Positions 1 through 13,300 of a stretch of DNA of 64,000 nucleotides are shown here, piece after piece. A program made the position numbers and the translations under genes. The DNA is taken from contig JAGUCH010000001.1 in the NCBI GenBank assembly GCA_019096065.1, positions 6,634,001 through 6,698,000 of the forward strand, given 5' to 3'. The notes beneath the pieces were generated by a model, which saw only the letters and a list, made by a program, of their open reading frames with translations, was not told where the DNA came from and did not search any database. Position 1 is the stretch's first letter. Each line of letters starts with the position of its first letter. This DNA comes from Paracyclopina nana (Eukaryota; Arthropoda; Copepoda; Cyclopoida; Cyclopettidae).

Positions 1-3000
1 ACTTGTCAAAATACCTTTTCAAACTGGATTTTAATGACGGGACTAGACCCCTACAGTCAGTAGCACTATTGAAGCCTAAACTTTGCTGTGTCACAGCCTG
101 AATAGGCAAAAGAGCTAAAAAAGCAGCAGCCAGCAGTAAAGTAGCAGCATTCCAAAGCCACCTTAACTTTTGCAAAGAGCTACTTGAGGCAAATTGCAAC
201 GAACCAAAAACGAAGAAGTGGTCAGAAAAAACTGCATCTAATGGTTTCAATAAATAATGGCATGTTTGGGTTCCACTCGACAAAGCTTTTAAGATTTGAC
301 GAAGAGGGGAAAAAAAGGTTGGCACCACTTTGCTGCTACTATACTACATGCATAATGGCTGAGTAGTGCCAAGTTACCGGTTCCCCCTTTTTTTATTAGT
401 CATTAGTTTATTTGTACCTATGCCCCTCGACCAGCTATCAATTCCACTTAGTGTTTGCTTATTGTGCAGAGCTGCAAATTAGATCCTAGTAAACCAGTTG
501 TCGAACATTCAAAGCCATCTAGATACTACAGCATTTTCGAAAAGGCGTGGAGAGGTGCGTCGACCTGAAAAACCGGACTTATTAAGCCATCATCAAGGAG
601 GCAGCCAAAGGAGCGGAAAAAATCCCCCCTTCCTTTGAAAAACCAACGGTTATTATTGAGAAGAAGAAGAAAACCTACAGAGCCGGCGGCCAGAATTTGG
701 AGCATCATGAGAGAAATGTTGACTGATGACTTTGAAGGTGCCAGGCTTAAAGGTTTTCTGATGCTGATGAGCCCCCCTAGGCCGTGTGAAATAATGACCG
801 GGGGAAAACAATAAAATCACAACTGTTTGTGACATCATTGCCAAGTAGAGCAAATTCCGACGAGGCAGCCATTTTTTATGCGTGTGCACATCTAATGTAG
901 CATAAAGAGTTTCGGAATTGCTGTTCGTGAAAGTTGTAAGTTAATATTGTAGTTGGGTCTCAGCATGAGGTTGACAGGCCAGTGTCTTTGGTTTGAAGCA
1001 GACCACTCTGTCATATTCCGAGTTAGCTGAACCAATGATAGTTCAGAAAACCTTCCTGCCAGCAGGCCCCCCACTACTAAGCCACTCTCTTTGCATAGCA
1101 ATGTGTCCCATCCATACTGGCGCCAATTTGAAGCCAACTCATCCGAGGAGGTGCTTGGTGTCGCTGCTCTAATCTTATCCACGACAGAGAGAGAAGCAAA
1201 CTGCGATCAAACACAATTGCAACAATAATTGGAGGAGAAGTGCGACGATAAGTGGGAACTGGTTTTGAAAAGTGTAAGTAGGCTGTAAGCTCAGTGCAGC
1301 CCATGAATAATAATGCCATTCATTCCACGAGCGACGGGACACATCAGTTCATATGTGCAACAATTCCCCATATACTCAGTTATGCATGCATGAGTGGATG
1401 GAGGAGCCGGCTATATCCAATTCATCATACTACACAACCCCTGTTCAATTTCCCATGAAAAGATGGAGAAAAAAACTCATTTGGAGGAACAAATGAAATT
1501 GCCTCAAAGATGGTGGCTCACGCGATCGCCGAATTGGCAATGTGACTAGAAACCGCAGGAATCCCTGTGTGGATATGCGCGCCCGACTTGATGCCATTTG
1601 CCGGTCCCTAATCAACATTTCTTCAAAGTTTAATTCACCTATGGAGATAATCTCAATTATAAATTTTCTCCTCTCCCGACCGGGATTTGCATAAGTGGAT
1701 GATGGCTGCCATCGGGCTCTCAAGTTACAGCTACGGACGAAACGGGCAGCTTTAGCCCGGAACAACGCAAGGATGCATGGGGATCAAAAGTCCGCTTGTG
1801 TTCGCTCTTCAATATTTCTTGTGATGTATTTACAGCGCATCATAAACCCTCCCGACAGCCTACATTTTTATGACTTGCGCAGTTTCGGCTCTTTACAGTT
1901 GTTCCCGGCAAATGCGAGCTCTGCTAGAGTAATAATAATACTGTAGCCGGCCGTCTACAAAATAAGTCTAATGTTTTTCTTCGTCGAGGAGGAGCCTAAA
2001 GCAATATTCCAAGCACACTGGGGCAACGGCTTGTATACTTTGGCAACTTTCTGGGAAAGTGGAAACTCAGCCAGTTTTTGCAGCACCACATTTCTTACGA
2101 GCAAAGCGCGTTATGTACTTTCCACAGTCGTCGGCCGAAATTCGTGACAGATTGCTGACAAGGGGCGAAACAAGCCAAAAAGTCCTCTGGTGGAACATAG
2201 CTTAGCAAAAAGGCCTTACACATGTTTCCTCGTAAACCGCAACATAGTTTCGCCCGGAGAGCCGCAAGGTCTAGAAATTGCTCGTTGTTCTCCTGCAGCC
2301 ATTGTTCAAGCATGTTCGTCTCGTGCAAAAATTATCTTTGCACACATTTTCCACGTTCATTAAGCTCGTCTGTTTTCCGAGGAAGTTACACGCAAAAAAT
2401 AAAAGAGTTACATGGCCGTAATGCTGCAAATTGAACAAGAGGAAATATTTCATGATTTTTCCTCCTCATCATCATCATATCTTCCATTTAGTGTAAGAAA
2501 AGGCTGCTTCTTTGTTTAACTTTTTTTTGTCATCGTCTAATGATACTAGGGCTCATAGATCATATCGTGCCTTGTTTTGTGTACATTCGTAAGGAAATTC
2601 CTTTTAAAAAAGTTGGCATTCCAGATTCATGATCGTGATAAATGCCAGATATATATTTCTCGCACCCATGTCCCAGTTGGAAATCTTTTCTCTCGAAAAT
2701 GTTGCTGGAAAGGCTCTGCGGGTAGCGCCACCAGGGGGCACCACCTACATTTTACCTTCTTTTTAAAGCTATCATCATTCAATAAAAGCCAATGTCGTGT
2801 CTACATACCAAAACAACAACACATGACACACAACAGCGGGATCCCAGCTGCATTCCTATTCTAATTTTATTTACATAGATAAAAGTCCAGGAGGAGAAAT
2901 CTTGGGTGAAAACGGGGAGAAAAACGAAAACGTTGTTTTTCTCCTCTCAGGCTCTTTTCATCAATCCCTGACAGTTGTACTAAAAGCTGACTGACATTTT

Positions 3001-6000
3001 CACCAAAATAGAATAGGTCATATTTTGAGCTCAATGACACACAAAGGAGCCAACTCTCACAAACACACATTGGATAAAAGTGATATCTGATTTTGGAGGC
3101 AGCAGCAATAGCAGCAGCAGCTGTTGTGAGCAGATGAAAACCCCTTTGGTTTGGGCATCACCATTTGGCGGAAAATTGACGTTTGTTGACGTGACTTTTG
3201 TGCTGTTTGTTGACACAAATTTGCGGCTTGCCAATTCCATTGAAAGGCTACAACGTTGTAATCCGCCCAAAAATTCAATCAATCTCAAAAATTAGAACCA
3301 ATTGGCAGGTTCAATACTTCAAGGCATGCACTAAGTCGCGCGCATTCATTCAACATTTTTTGGCGATGATTCAGAATGAGAAATCTTGCGCAATAATTAG
3401 TGGTATTCATTTTATATGCCCAAGCACTATTCAACTTTTTTGCAATTGCAATAATTGGTGAGAAAAATTCGATTTCTGTCGCAAATGAAAAGTTACGTAC
3501 GCCAAGTATTTTTAAAACGCGTAAAAAATGCATAGTTTCACGCTTGATTCACTAAATTATGTTTCTTTTTGATGGATGATGGTTGTTTTGAAGCAACAAC
3601 ATTCAATTTGCAACAAATTGGACCTTGTATTGAGTAAGCATTAATTTTACATCATTAGCTCAACAACTCATGAAAATCGGCAGTAGTCAAAACTACCAAT
3701 CGACTGACTACTGACTGGGTCAGATTTTATGAAAAGAAAATTGCCATGAATTAGATCCGGCTGAAATTTCATTGAAATTGATGAACAAATAAACCTACAA
3801 AATTTCAATCTCGGTCTAGAGCAAATTATTGAACATGAAGAGTTGAGAGGAACAAAAAAAACAATATTGAACTCTTATTTATAAAAATTGCCTAATGCCT
3901 TAAAATTTCCAAATGCCTCGAAGGCACAATTTTCGTGAATTGAGAATTGGACTTGTTTTGCGTGTTTGGCGGAGCGCAAGTTCTGAATTGGATTTTCTCA
4001 AGTCGTGGCTTCAACTTTGAATGAAGGTGCTCATTTTGAATATGGGCAATAATTTTCTTTTTCAAAATGTCACAATAGATCTCTGATGCCCTAATCACAG
4101 CAATTGGAATCCATTGATACGACTGCAGGAAGATGGTTGAAGAAGTCAACTTTTCGTCCGCGCCACGGTGCATTTTACTGCCAATTTAGGAAGTCATTAA
4201 TTTAATACGCGCCGAGTCAAACCAGCTAATGCAATAATTACAGCAATTCAGTGAAGTAAGAGACATGTCATCGATTGAGGACAAGTGTTCCATCAAAGGG
4301 TGAAAATTATTCTCACAAAAATGTTTCCAGATGTTTTTCAAACCATGTCTCATTTATAACAATGATTTGACACATGAATTTCACTGCATGACACAAAGTA
4401 GCGTTAAATATTATCTAAAAAGCTTTTTTACCCGCAGCCGAAATATTTGAAGCACCATGTTTATACAGGCCATAAATGGAAAAAAAATTGATTGGCTTAC
4501 CTGCAGTGTTCACTATGAAATGATATCCACCGATGTCGTCAGCTGATGCGGAAGGGTTGCAGCACCGTTCTGAACAAGATTGTAAATGTTAACTCACTTC
4601 TTAGCTTGTTTCTTTAGGCCGTTTAGCGCCAAACTAAAAGCAGCGATTTGTGTTTAGTAGTTGTCGTGGAGAGCGCTTGAGCATGCGCTGGAAATCAGCT
4701 AACAGCCATTGCAGCAGCTCTCTGTGCTACGAAAGAACAAGGAGACGAACATATGTACGTACTACACTCAATAGATGTCCAACTACTATTTGTACAACAG
4801 AGCATACCCGTGTAAAACCGACTAGCAAGGGCTAGACAACCGCCGTGACCGCCTTCCTCGCAACTGACGGAACTTTTCCCAGTGGCCGCAGAGATGGCGA
4901 GGCCGCGCACTCCGCTTCCCTGCGTAGAGCCTCGCAAGTTGCGGGGACTGCGTGGAACCAAGATGAGGGCTGTTTGCCATTAGGCCACCCACCACCGCCA
5001 CCACCACCAGCACTTCTGCCGCTGCAAGATGCCCAAGTGCAACTGCATTTTTCGGCCGGATTTGGGGGCCACTCGGTGGTTTTGTGGCAACGGCCTGAAA
5101 CGAAGATTAAAAGCGTCATTCATAACGGAGTTATGGGAGGCCATCAAAATGCAAAAGCCCATCCATATGTAAAATTGGGGGATTCGTCAAATGAAGATCT
5201 CGCATGCTTTCAAATCCGTCCAGGATTTCGGCAAGCATCTCACTTGGGAGGGGAGCAAGAGAGACATTTCTTCTTTCTCTCCTGAGCTGCAATATCGATG
5301 ATATTGCTCGGGTCTTGGTGGCTTTCCTCCTCATTCTTCTTCTTTTTCTAGGGTGCTGGGATGAAAAACTCATCAAAAGAAAGCCAGAGAGCTCTCAATT
5401 CAGAGCTGAAAAGGGCAAATGTATTTATCATGGCAAGACCACTTCCTCTTGTTGAGCATCATTACACAGATTCTCGCCTTATTGAATAGCCGCATTGATG
5501 CGCAAAGGAACACCCTGTTTTATTAAATAAGATGCTTCCCCCCAGAAGCGGCCAAAATGGCGCCCCTGGGACTCACTTTGAAAAAGATGAGATGCTCTCA
5601 ATGTATCATACACGCCATTAAATTACATTTCTCACTTCCTCGCTCGCCGACAAAACAAAATATTTACAGTTTGCTCGCTACCCATAAAACACGGAGGAAA
5701 TGTTGTGAGATTCATGTGGCTGAGGCGGCTGTAGCAAAAAAAATACTGATGAGCCAGCACCATCTTCATTGTAAGAAAACCTGAAATAACACACCACATG
5801 TGAGTTGTTGTTGACGATGATGCTGCTTCCGAAAAAAGGCCAATCTTCTTACTGCCTCAATAGCAGAATAATGCTCGGAGAATGACAAATGGTATGTATG
5901 TACAGGATGACTCCAAAGCCACCTTGAGAAGGATTCGAAAACTGCAACAACCCTCAAATGATGCATATTCATCAATGTAGGCTGTCACAAACATGTCACA

Positions 6001-9000
6001 TGACTTTTGCACCATATAATGGATATCAAAATGTTTTGGTGGCAAAACCATTTATTCAGTAATCCGAGAGAAATAGCAGCTGCACTTTCAACCAACCAGT
6101 GGGTGGCCAAAAGAGCAAACAGAGAAGTCCAAAAATCATTATGATCCTAAATCTGTCTCGTGACTTTGAGCCATACTGAGCTCACCACTTTATTGCTACC
6201 AATAGAATTAATTACCACCTACATAAACAACAACAGCCAAACTTCACACATGAGCTCACAGCAGCAGAAACTGCTCTCGCAATAATCTAGGCTACGGGAG
6301 CAGCAGCTGAGATTGATACTGAACACGCAACTTTTTGCTACTTGAAAATTCGCTTCATTAGATTTCCAAAGCAATATAACAATATAAACAGCACTACTTG
6401 CAGGAGTTGAAACTAGAAATGTCAAAACCGCCTGCTAATTGCAGTTTTTATGAATTATGTAGAAGTCGTAAAGTAAACTCTGGGGATCCCATTAGCACTG
6501 TGGGGAAAGGGGCAGCAGAAATTAATTGGCTCCCGATTTCGTGACGGATAAGATAAGGGGCGGAGTGTATATACTTTATGCAAGCATATTTTACGAAAAC
6601 AAGCAAAGCTTTCATTTGCTCTGTTTTTTTCCCTCCGCGGGTATATTATATAGGGTGTGTCTCGAATATGACAGCAATTTCCCAAAATCAATCCCACCGA
6701 GTGTTCATGACACTCTGCTGCTGCAAAGCAGTGATATCAAAAGCCTGAGAACCGAGATTGCCACTCAACTTCTTGCCATATCAAAACCATGCATGTTTGT
6801 TGTAAAAATTATCTGCTTCTCCCTTCGAGCGCATTAGGCTTGTCAAAGCAAGCCTCATATCGATCAAAGTTTTCCATAACTGTTTTGAAAATGGCCTATT
6901 TTTGCCGCAACAATCAACTTGCTTTTAGATTTCATTTTTTTTATTGGCGCAAATAAATCAGACTTAATTACGCTCGTCGACATTTTTTAAGCCTACACTT
7001 TTCCCTTCAAAAGCTGGTTTGGAAGTAAGGTTCAAGAAGCATAGGTCAGCAACAAAGAGAGTAGTTCTCTTTGAGGTGTGAATTTCATGTCAATCCAGAT
7101 TCAATTGCCAGCGTGGCTGACAAACAGAAATTACTGAAATGATAATCTGTAGGATATTGGCCAATTTTCAAAGTTACTTTCTCAAACCTGAGACCAGACC
7201 GCAAAATGTCGGCTTATGGGAAAACAAATGACTTTTGAGTCCTCTGCAAACATTGTTTGTGAATCATAATGATCTTCAAAGACCTTTGACAGCTTCCAGC
7301 AATTTTCAACTTTTATATTATGGGGCTCGTCATTAGGCGAAAGGAGATGCAAATCAGGACTTGAAAATCTGGTTCCCATTCATTCTGGGCAAGAAAAATA
7401 TTTTTAGAGGGTAATTTCGGGAGGATAGTTTGAGTAAGGTAAGGCAAGCGGGCGGCATTCTCGTAAAGACTGAAGATCTTGGCTCTGGTATTTTTGGGAT
7501 CCCCTCTCACATTACTTTAGGGATGCAATTCACAGCCGAAAATTCAAGTTTGACGAGCGAGGAGGGCAAATTCTGCTCGCCTCATTAAGAAAAACCTCTC
7601 ATGAAAGAAATCATGAATGATCTTTAAAAAATCTCCTTAGTAGTAATTGCGCGCAAATACGGATGCACTTTTATATAAAAACTGCGACAAAAGAGACCGC
7701 CATCACTCTCATATTTGCAGCTCGACTTTGGCCCGACTTTTGCAAGATTGTGATAAAACCAAGGACATGTTGTTTCCAAGATTTATCCCGCTAGATTGAC
7801 GTTTCGGTTGTTTTTGAGACCCCGAGTTGTTTTTCGAGCCACTGTGGATCCCGAATGGAGATAAAAGAGGGAAGAAGAAAAAGCAGCAGCATCTCAATAT
7901 TTGGGAGCAGACGTGACACATTCTTGACTGGCGACCGACGGCAAAATTACTCTCGCCACATCTTCAAGGAAACGGAATTTGTCAACAACAATTTGACCTG
8001 AAAGGTCATGTCAGGGGGATCAGCATGGGAAATTAAAGAATTTACAGTTTAGTGCCTCAAAATCAGGTAATTGGCAAGAAACTTTTACTAGCTCTGCGAT
8101 AAGACTTGCTCCAGAAACGCTAGAAGCTTTTTTATTGTAAGGGCGAGATACACTTTCGAGACACAACAAGGACTCTCGACAGCAGCGAGGGGATATGAGA
8201 AGAAACACAATGGCCACGAAAAGAAATAGAGAGAAAAAAATACAGCATGGAGATTGCACAAATTTCGAAAGGTTCTCAAAATCTTAAGATTTCGGACTCT
8301 TGGACTATGTGGGTATAGTGTTTCTAGCTCTGTCGCGACATCTAGGAATTTGTCTAAGCTAGCTTGTCAGATGTCATCACTTCTTCATCTTTGAATCCAT
8401 CAACTTTTGGCAAATTTTCAAATTGCACCTCTTTGAGGTTAAGCAAATGTTAGCTTTAAGCACACGAGGTGCGAAACTGACGACGAGCAGCCAATTTCAA
8501 ACAATACCTAACTAAGACAGGTTTTCGAGGCAGTAGCGCAGAGCAGCTTGTTTTCTATAAAAGTTGACCTGAGCTGAGTGTCCAATTGATAAGGCTTTTG
8601 GCATTATCACTGATCTGCAGCAACTCCGAGTGTTAATGCCATGTGCCCTTGTTTCATGCACACTGTGAGAAACGGAAGACAAAACCTCCCCCAGCATTTT
8701 TTGGCATTGATCGCACGAGTTCAAAACTTTCAACTTTTGGCATTGCTCAAAATTTTCACTATGGGTCCAGAGTGCTCTAGTCACAATGATGATCATCTTG
8801 ATCCCCGTTAAGTTAAGTTAACAGCTTTTGCTCATTTTCGCCGGAATTAACTGATTAACTTGGGGTTGGTTGGGGTCTCGAGAAACAGAGCCAATTTTAG
8901 TAGCAGGAGTGCAGTGACAGAAAATGATCGTGTGGCCATCATCTATCTTTGCTAACTGAAGTACTGCTAGGGTGGCCAAAGCGCAGCCCACTTCCACATG

Positions 9001-10355
9001 AAGATGATTCCTGTTAATTAGATTTTACTTTTCAGCGTGTCAGCATCAAGAAAATTATGGAGAATTGAGCACATTTTAATTGCGTGTTGAGTGCCCTGAG
9101 GGCGAAGTGCAGAGAATGATTTTCACTCTGAAGACTTGTTTGCTTTGGAGCATCATCATCATCAAAACTGGCCTCATTAGAGGTCTCATTAAAAAGAGTT
9201 TTAAAAAAATGTGGCCAAGCTTGAAAAAATTGCCAACATTACATAAAATCCCGGCGAACATGTGTAAAACTAATGAGTTAGGTTGAAAAATATTTTCAGC
9301 CCGGAGAAGGCCAAATTGAACCGCGCTCTTAGGAGACTTAGGTGTAAGGAGACACGACTAGAATTACTCGTAGAGCGAAAATTGGCTTTAAAATGAGCCA
9401 AAATAGTGTGGACAGCGAGAATTAGTGTGCAAATGTTTCCAACCATAATTACAGGGTTCAAAAAACACTCACTCCAACGCAAAAGGTTAATCCCACCACA
9501 ACGCTTCTAAACTTGACTCTTGGCCAAATAATACGAGAAGAGCTTTAAAAATAGCTTACCGCTTCGATGTCGACGGGATCCATGGATGGCGTTCGAGGAT
9601 TTTCAGTCTTTCTATTGACTTGACATCCTCGGATCGATGTGATTCAGACGGATTTCCAACTATCAGATGAGGATTGTTGCCGTGCAGCCGCATGGGAACC
9701 GAGCTTTGTTTACATAAGCAGCGAGCTGAGCTGAGCAACGAAAGCTACCAGATCATAATTGGAAATCAAATTAGGTCAAAGATGCTCGATTTACGCCCAC
9801 CTAAGTACGAAGGTGAAATTCGAGCGCAAGTGAGTAAGTGAAAAGAGTAGAGATTGAATACAATGAGCCGCCCAAGTGTTTTTGTTTGAAGAAGGTTTTA
9901 CATTATTTTCCATGGGCACAATATGGTCTGGCAACAATTTAGCTAGAGAAAAAATATGTGGTACACAGTTATTTTTGAAGAATACTTTTTTGTTTGGTTG
10001 AGCATGTTTGCCAATTGCCTGAGCTTCGCAGTAATTGCTTTTAAGGTGCTCATAAAAAACCTCCGGGTGAAAAGCGATGAAATTTCCGTCAATACCGCCA
10101 GGAAGTGGAAATGGATCCGAACACAAAAGCAGCAGCCTTTTTGCATGGTTGCATTGTTACTCGAGTTCTGTCGTTCTTTTTAGTCATAATTACGTTACAC
10201 AAATAGCAGGCTTTTTAGCTGACTCCCTACAAAACGTTTTTCTTGCAAACCGATCGTCAAAACCCAAGATTTGTCTGGTAGCGCTGTCGCCTGCTAAGTC
10301 TAATCAAAACAACAAGTTAATAACAAAGTGACCATGCGAAGCTGCTGATTCTACG
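1..10355. other. Intergenic or intronic stretch without a supported gene
   Basis: I find no domain-bearing reading frame, tRNA, rRNA or recognisable mobile element here. Open frames stay at about 110 codons or less, show no family motif and often overlap in several frames, as expected for non-coding AT-rich DNA. Short simple repeats occur, for example CAT/CAC triplets near 2466 and 4990-5010. The stretch may be regulatory or part of a large intron. Confidence 0.5.
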
Positions 10356-10371
10356 ATGGAAATCGACGAAG
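10356..10371 (+). other. Possible tiny initiator exon (MEIDE)
   Basis: An ATG followed by GAA ATC GAC GAA G runs straight into a GTAAGC donor-like site. It could be a short first coding exon, but I see no partner exon downstream on the plus strand before 24 kb, so this is weak. A chance ATG before a GT is the main alternative. Confidence 0.12.
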
Positions 10372-13300
10372 GTAAGCCTATTTTTATTTTGCTCTGATTT
10401 TTATTCACGTTGGTGAGATTTCATGTAGCTGTTATCGCGGCGGTTTTTCTGGCCGCATAATAATTCAAGTTTTAGTAGTAAAAGTTCATTTGCAATTCTC
10501 AAGGAACGACTCGCTGAGGGCGATTACCTGACTAAAGGGGGCATCATCTTTCCATTGTCCCTCAATATTCCCTCCCTCTATTGACTTTAGCCAAGCCGAA
10601 CCTCCCCTATAATTTGGGTACAATTAAGATAGCTTTGCGGCCATTAGGGCCGGACCGAGGGGCTTTTTTGAGGTACTTCGCTTTCAATTATTGGGTCAAG
10701 TCTGGCAACAAAACTGATCTATAAACGAGAGAGGAGAACGAGACAACTGCTTTATTTCTCATAAAATTAAAGGCAAACGCAGAAACTTGCTCTGCTGAGA
10801 AAGGAAATTAATTAGCTCAAGCCATTGCTGCTGGCTAAATGCCAGAGAAAAATGCTTCTGCTGCCTCATGATTTGGGGAGCTGGAAATGTGCTGCTAAAT
10901 CAGCATGATTTTTATGGCAATCTAAATTAGATTTGTTATTTCAAAAATGTTCATGCTTCGACAAGCCCAGCATGCTGTCCTAATGGCGCGTTAAAGAAGT
11001 TAACTTCTGACAAATCTGTAACATTTCCAGCAGCAGCCATGAGCTCGATTTATGGAAACATAGGCTCCGTTTTGACTTGAGCGAGTGTAACCCCAATTTT
11101 CTCAGCCTCCAAGTATTTATTGGCCACCCGGCCGTTCCTAGAATTTCTGTTGAAACTGGCTGCTCCCATGGGGTGGATCAGTGCTCGAAACTTGCCTCAA
11201 AAATGGTAAAATTACCACCACTTAGGCATCCTGTTACAAGGACATAATATGTTAAAAGTGTGTGACAACTTTCGCCCCCATACTTGGCAAAATAAAAGCG
11301 CTCATCTTTCACACGTCAAATTAATAAGGAATACATCCTGTCCTACTTAATGCTCATGCTCGGTTTCGTGCAAATCCAGCATTGTTCTCTTTCGAACAGT
11401 GAGAAGTGACAAAAGCTTGAACGAATTCGAGATCGTTTGCTCATCTTTTTTCCTAGGGCACGAAACTGAGCTTCTTTATCTTTTGAGATCTAAGAAGTAT
11501 TTTGGAGAACGTCTTCATTTGTCAGGACGTAGGCAAATTCATCAAACAGCCATCTTTTCAGCTTCTTTCCTTCAACTTTCCTCCAGCAAGACTCTTTCTT
11601 CCCCTCACCCCATGCACTGCACCTACGTACCACGTTTGAGCGAATGTCTAAATGTCAAGTTAGTTTTGTCACTTAGCAGAAAGTCTATTGATTTTAGAAT
11701 TTGAAACCCCCAAAATTGGGCTTGTGAGGATGTGCACAGTGGTTGGCATGATTGATGGTGACACCAGCCTTATTTTAAACAAACGTAAAAGGAAAAGGTG
11801 CTAAGGTTTCAGCAACAGCTAGTCCTTGACAAAGTCACTAATTTATGTGACTCTTCCAGACAACCGGAAGGCGTGTGTTCTTGTGGTCAAACAGATTTTT
11901 GGACTTTTCAAATAATGAGGAGCAGCAGCGGCTCTTCCCAAAAGAAAATTGTTGCTAAAAATCAGCACGTGCCCAGACCTCTCTCGTAGCCAGAAAGTGA
12001 GCGCGGCAGATGTTCTCGTAAACCAACAGCATCACTTCTGTGTTTACCTTTTAAAAAATCACTCTGATGCCATTTTCTGCAGTCTCTCTCTATAAGAAAT
12101 TGAGCTTCTGTTCGCGCGAGAGCAAATCTTGACAAATCGTATTTGTTGAATGAACTTCTCCATCCAGTCCAAATAATCCCATTTATGCACTGGGATTTGG
12201 ACTTTGACCATCAATCTTGCATCCCCAAAAAAAGGGGACTTAATCCTCGGCTCTGGCTCTCGAAATGAATGAATCTTAGGGACGAAGAAAAGAGCTAGTA
12301 AAATAAGCTTAGTAAAACAACAAGGATCTCAGGGGGTGGAGCCGTGGGGGTAATAATACACTCGACGTGGCGGCAGACACATTGTTGCATAGATAACGAC
12401 CTACAAAAACACCCCACTGGACGCTGGCCGACTTGACTCTATTTTCTGGCTCGCCATGACAATGCAACTTTTGCTCTAGAAGGCAGCATTTCAAATGCAT
12501 TTTATGGGCTGGCTTGCCACACATCCACATAAGCTGGCAATGTGTGAGCCTTTGTTGCTCCAGATTGTGCTATACAGGTAGCTAGCCTTTTTTAAGCCAG
12601 TAGAAACTGCTGTTGCTGAAACGCCAGTGTCTTTCGTGTCAAGCAAAGATTTACCGGATAGTGGTTCCTTCCCTCCTCTACTTCCATGGGCTATTTGCGG
12701 CATCAAATTGTGATGGTGATGGGAAACATCACACTGCAAAAGGCTGCGGTGATTCTAAAGTTGCCACGTTTTTCTGGCCGGGATTTGGCCAGTTTTGAGT
12801 TGCCGTTTAACACGATGGATGACCCCTTGGAGAACTTCATGAATGTGTCAAACGAGAATACTATTAACAATTCGTGAAGAGGCTAGCTTCTGGACCCCAA
12901 ATTATATATTCTTTGGGGTAGAACCTGGTAATTTTGGGTGAACATTTGTCGTCCGCTTAAAAATGTGCTGTTTGCATTGGGCAGCAGTTCACTTGATTGA
13001 TGAGGGACACCCTGTGTGAAAAACAGGGTGTCTATGAGTAACAATTAGGAGGTGGGACGCGCATGGCTTAGCCAATTATTGACGACGACAACGAAAAAAC
13101 ACTTTCCAAGCTAGCCCCGTTCCTAAACATGGATATTTATGTAGAGGAGCCATTACTTTTGAAATGCAGCCATAAATTACGAGAGTCAACAATTTTATCT
13201 GTGAAATGGATGGCAGCCGCTTTCCCCATTTTCCAGGTCAACCAATTACCTGATTGGCTACTTTGGAACAAAATGTTTGTCACACAGTGGTCTGAAAATT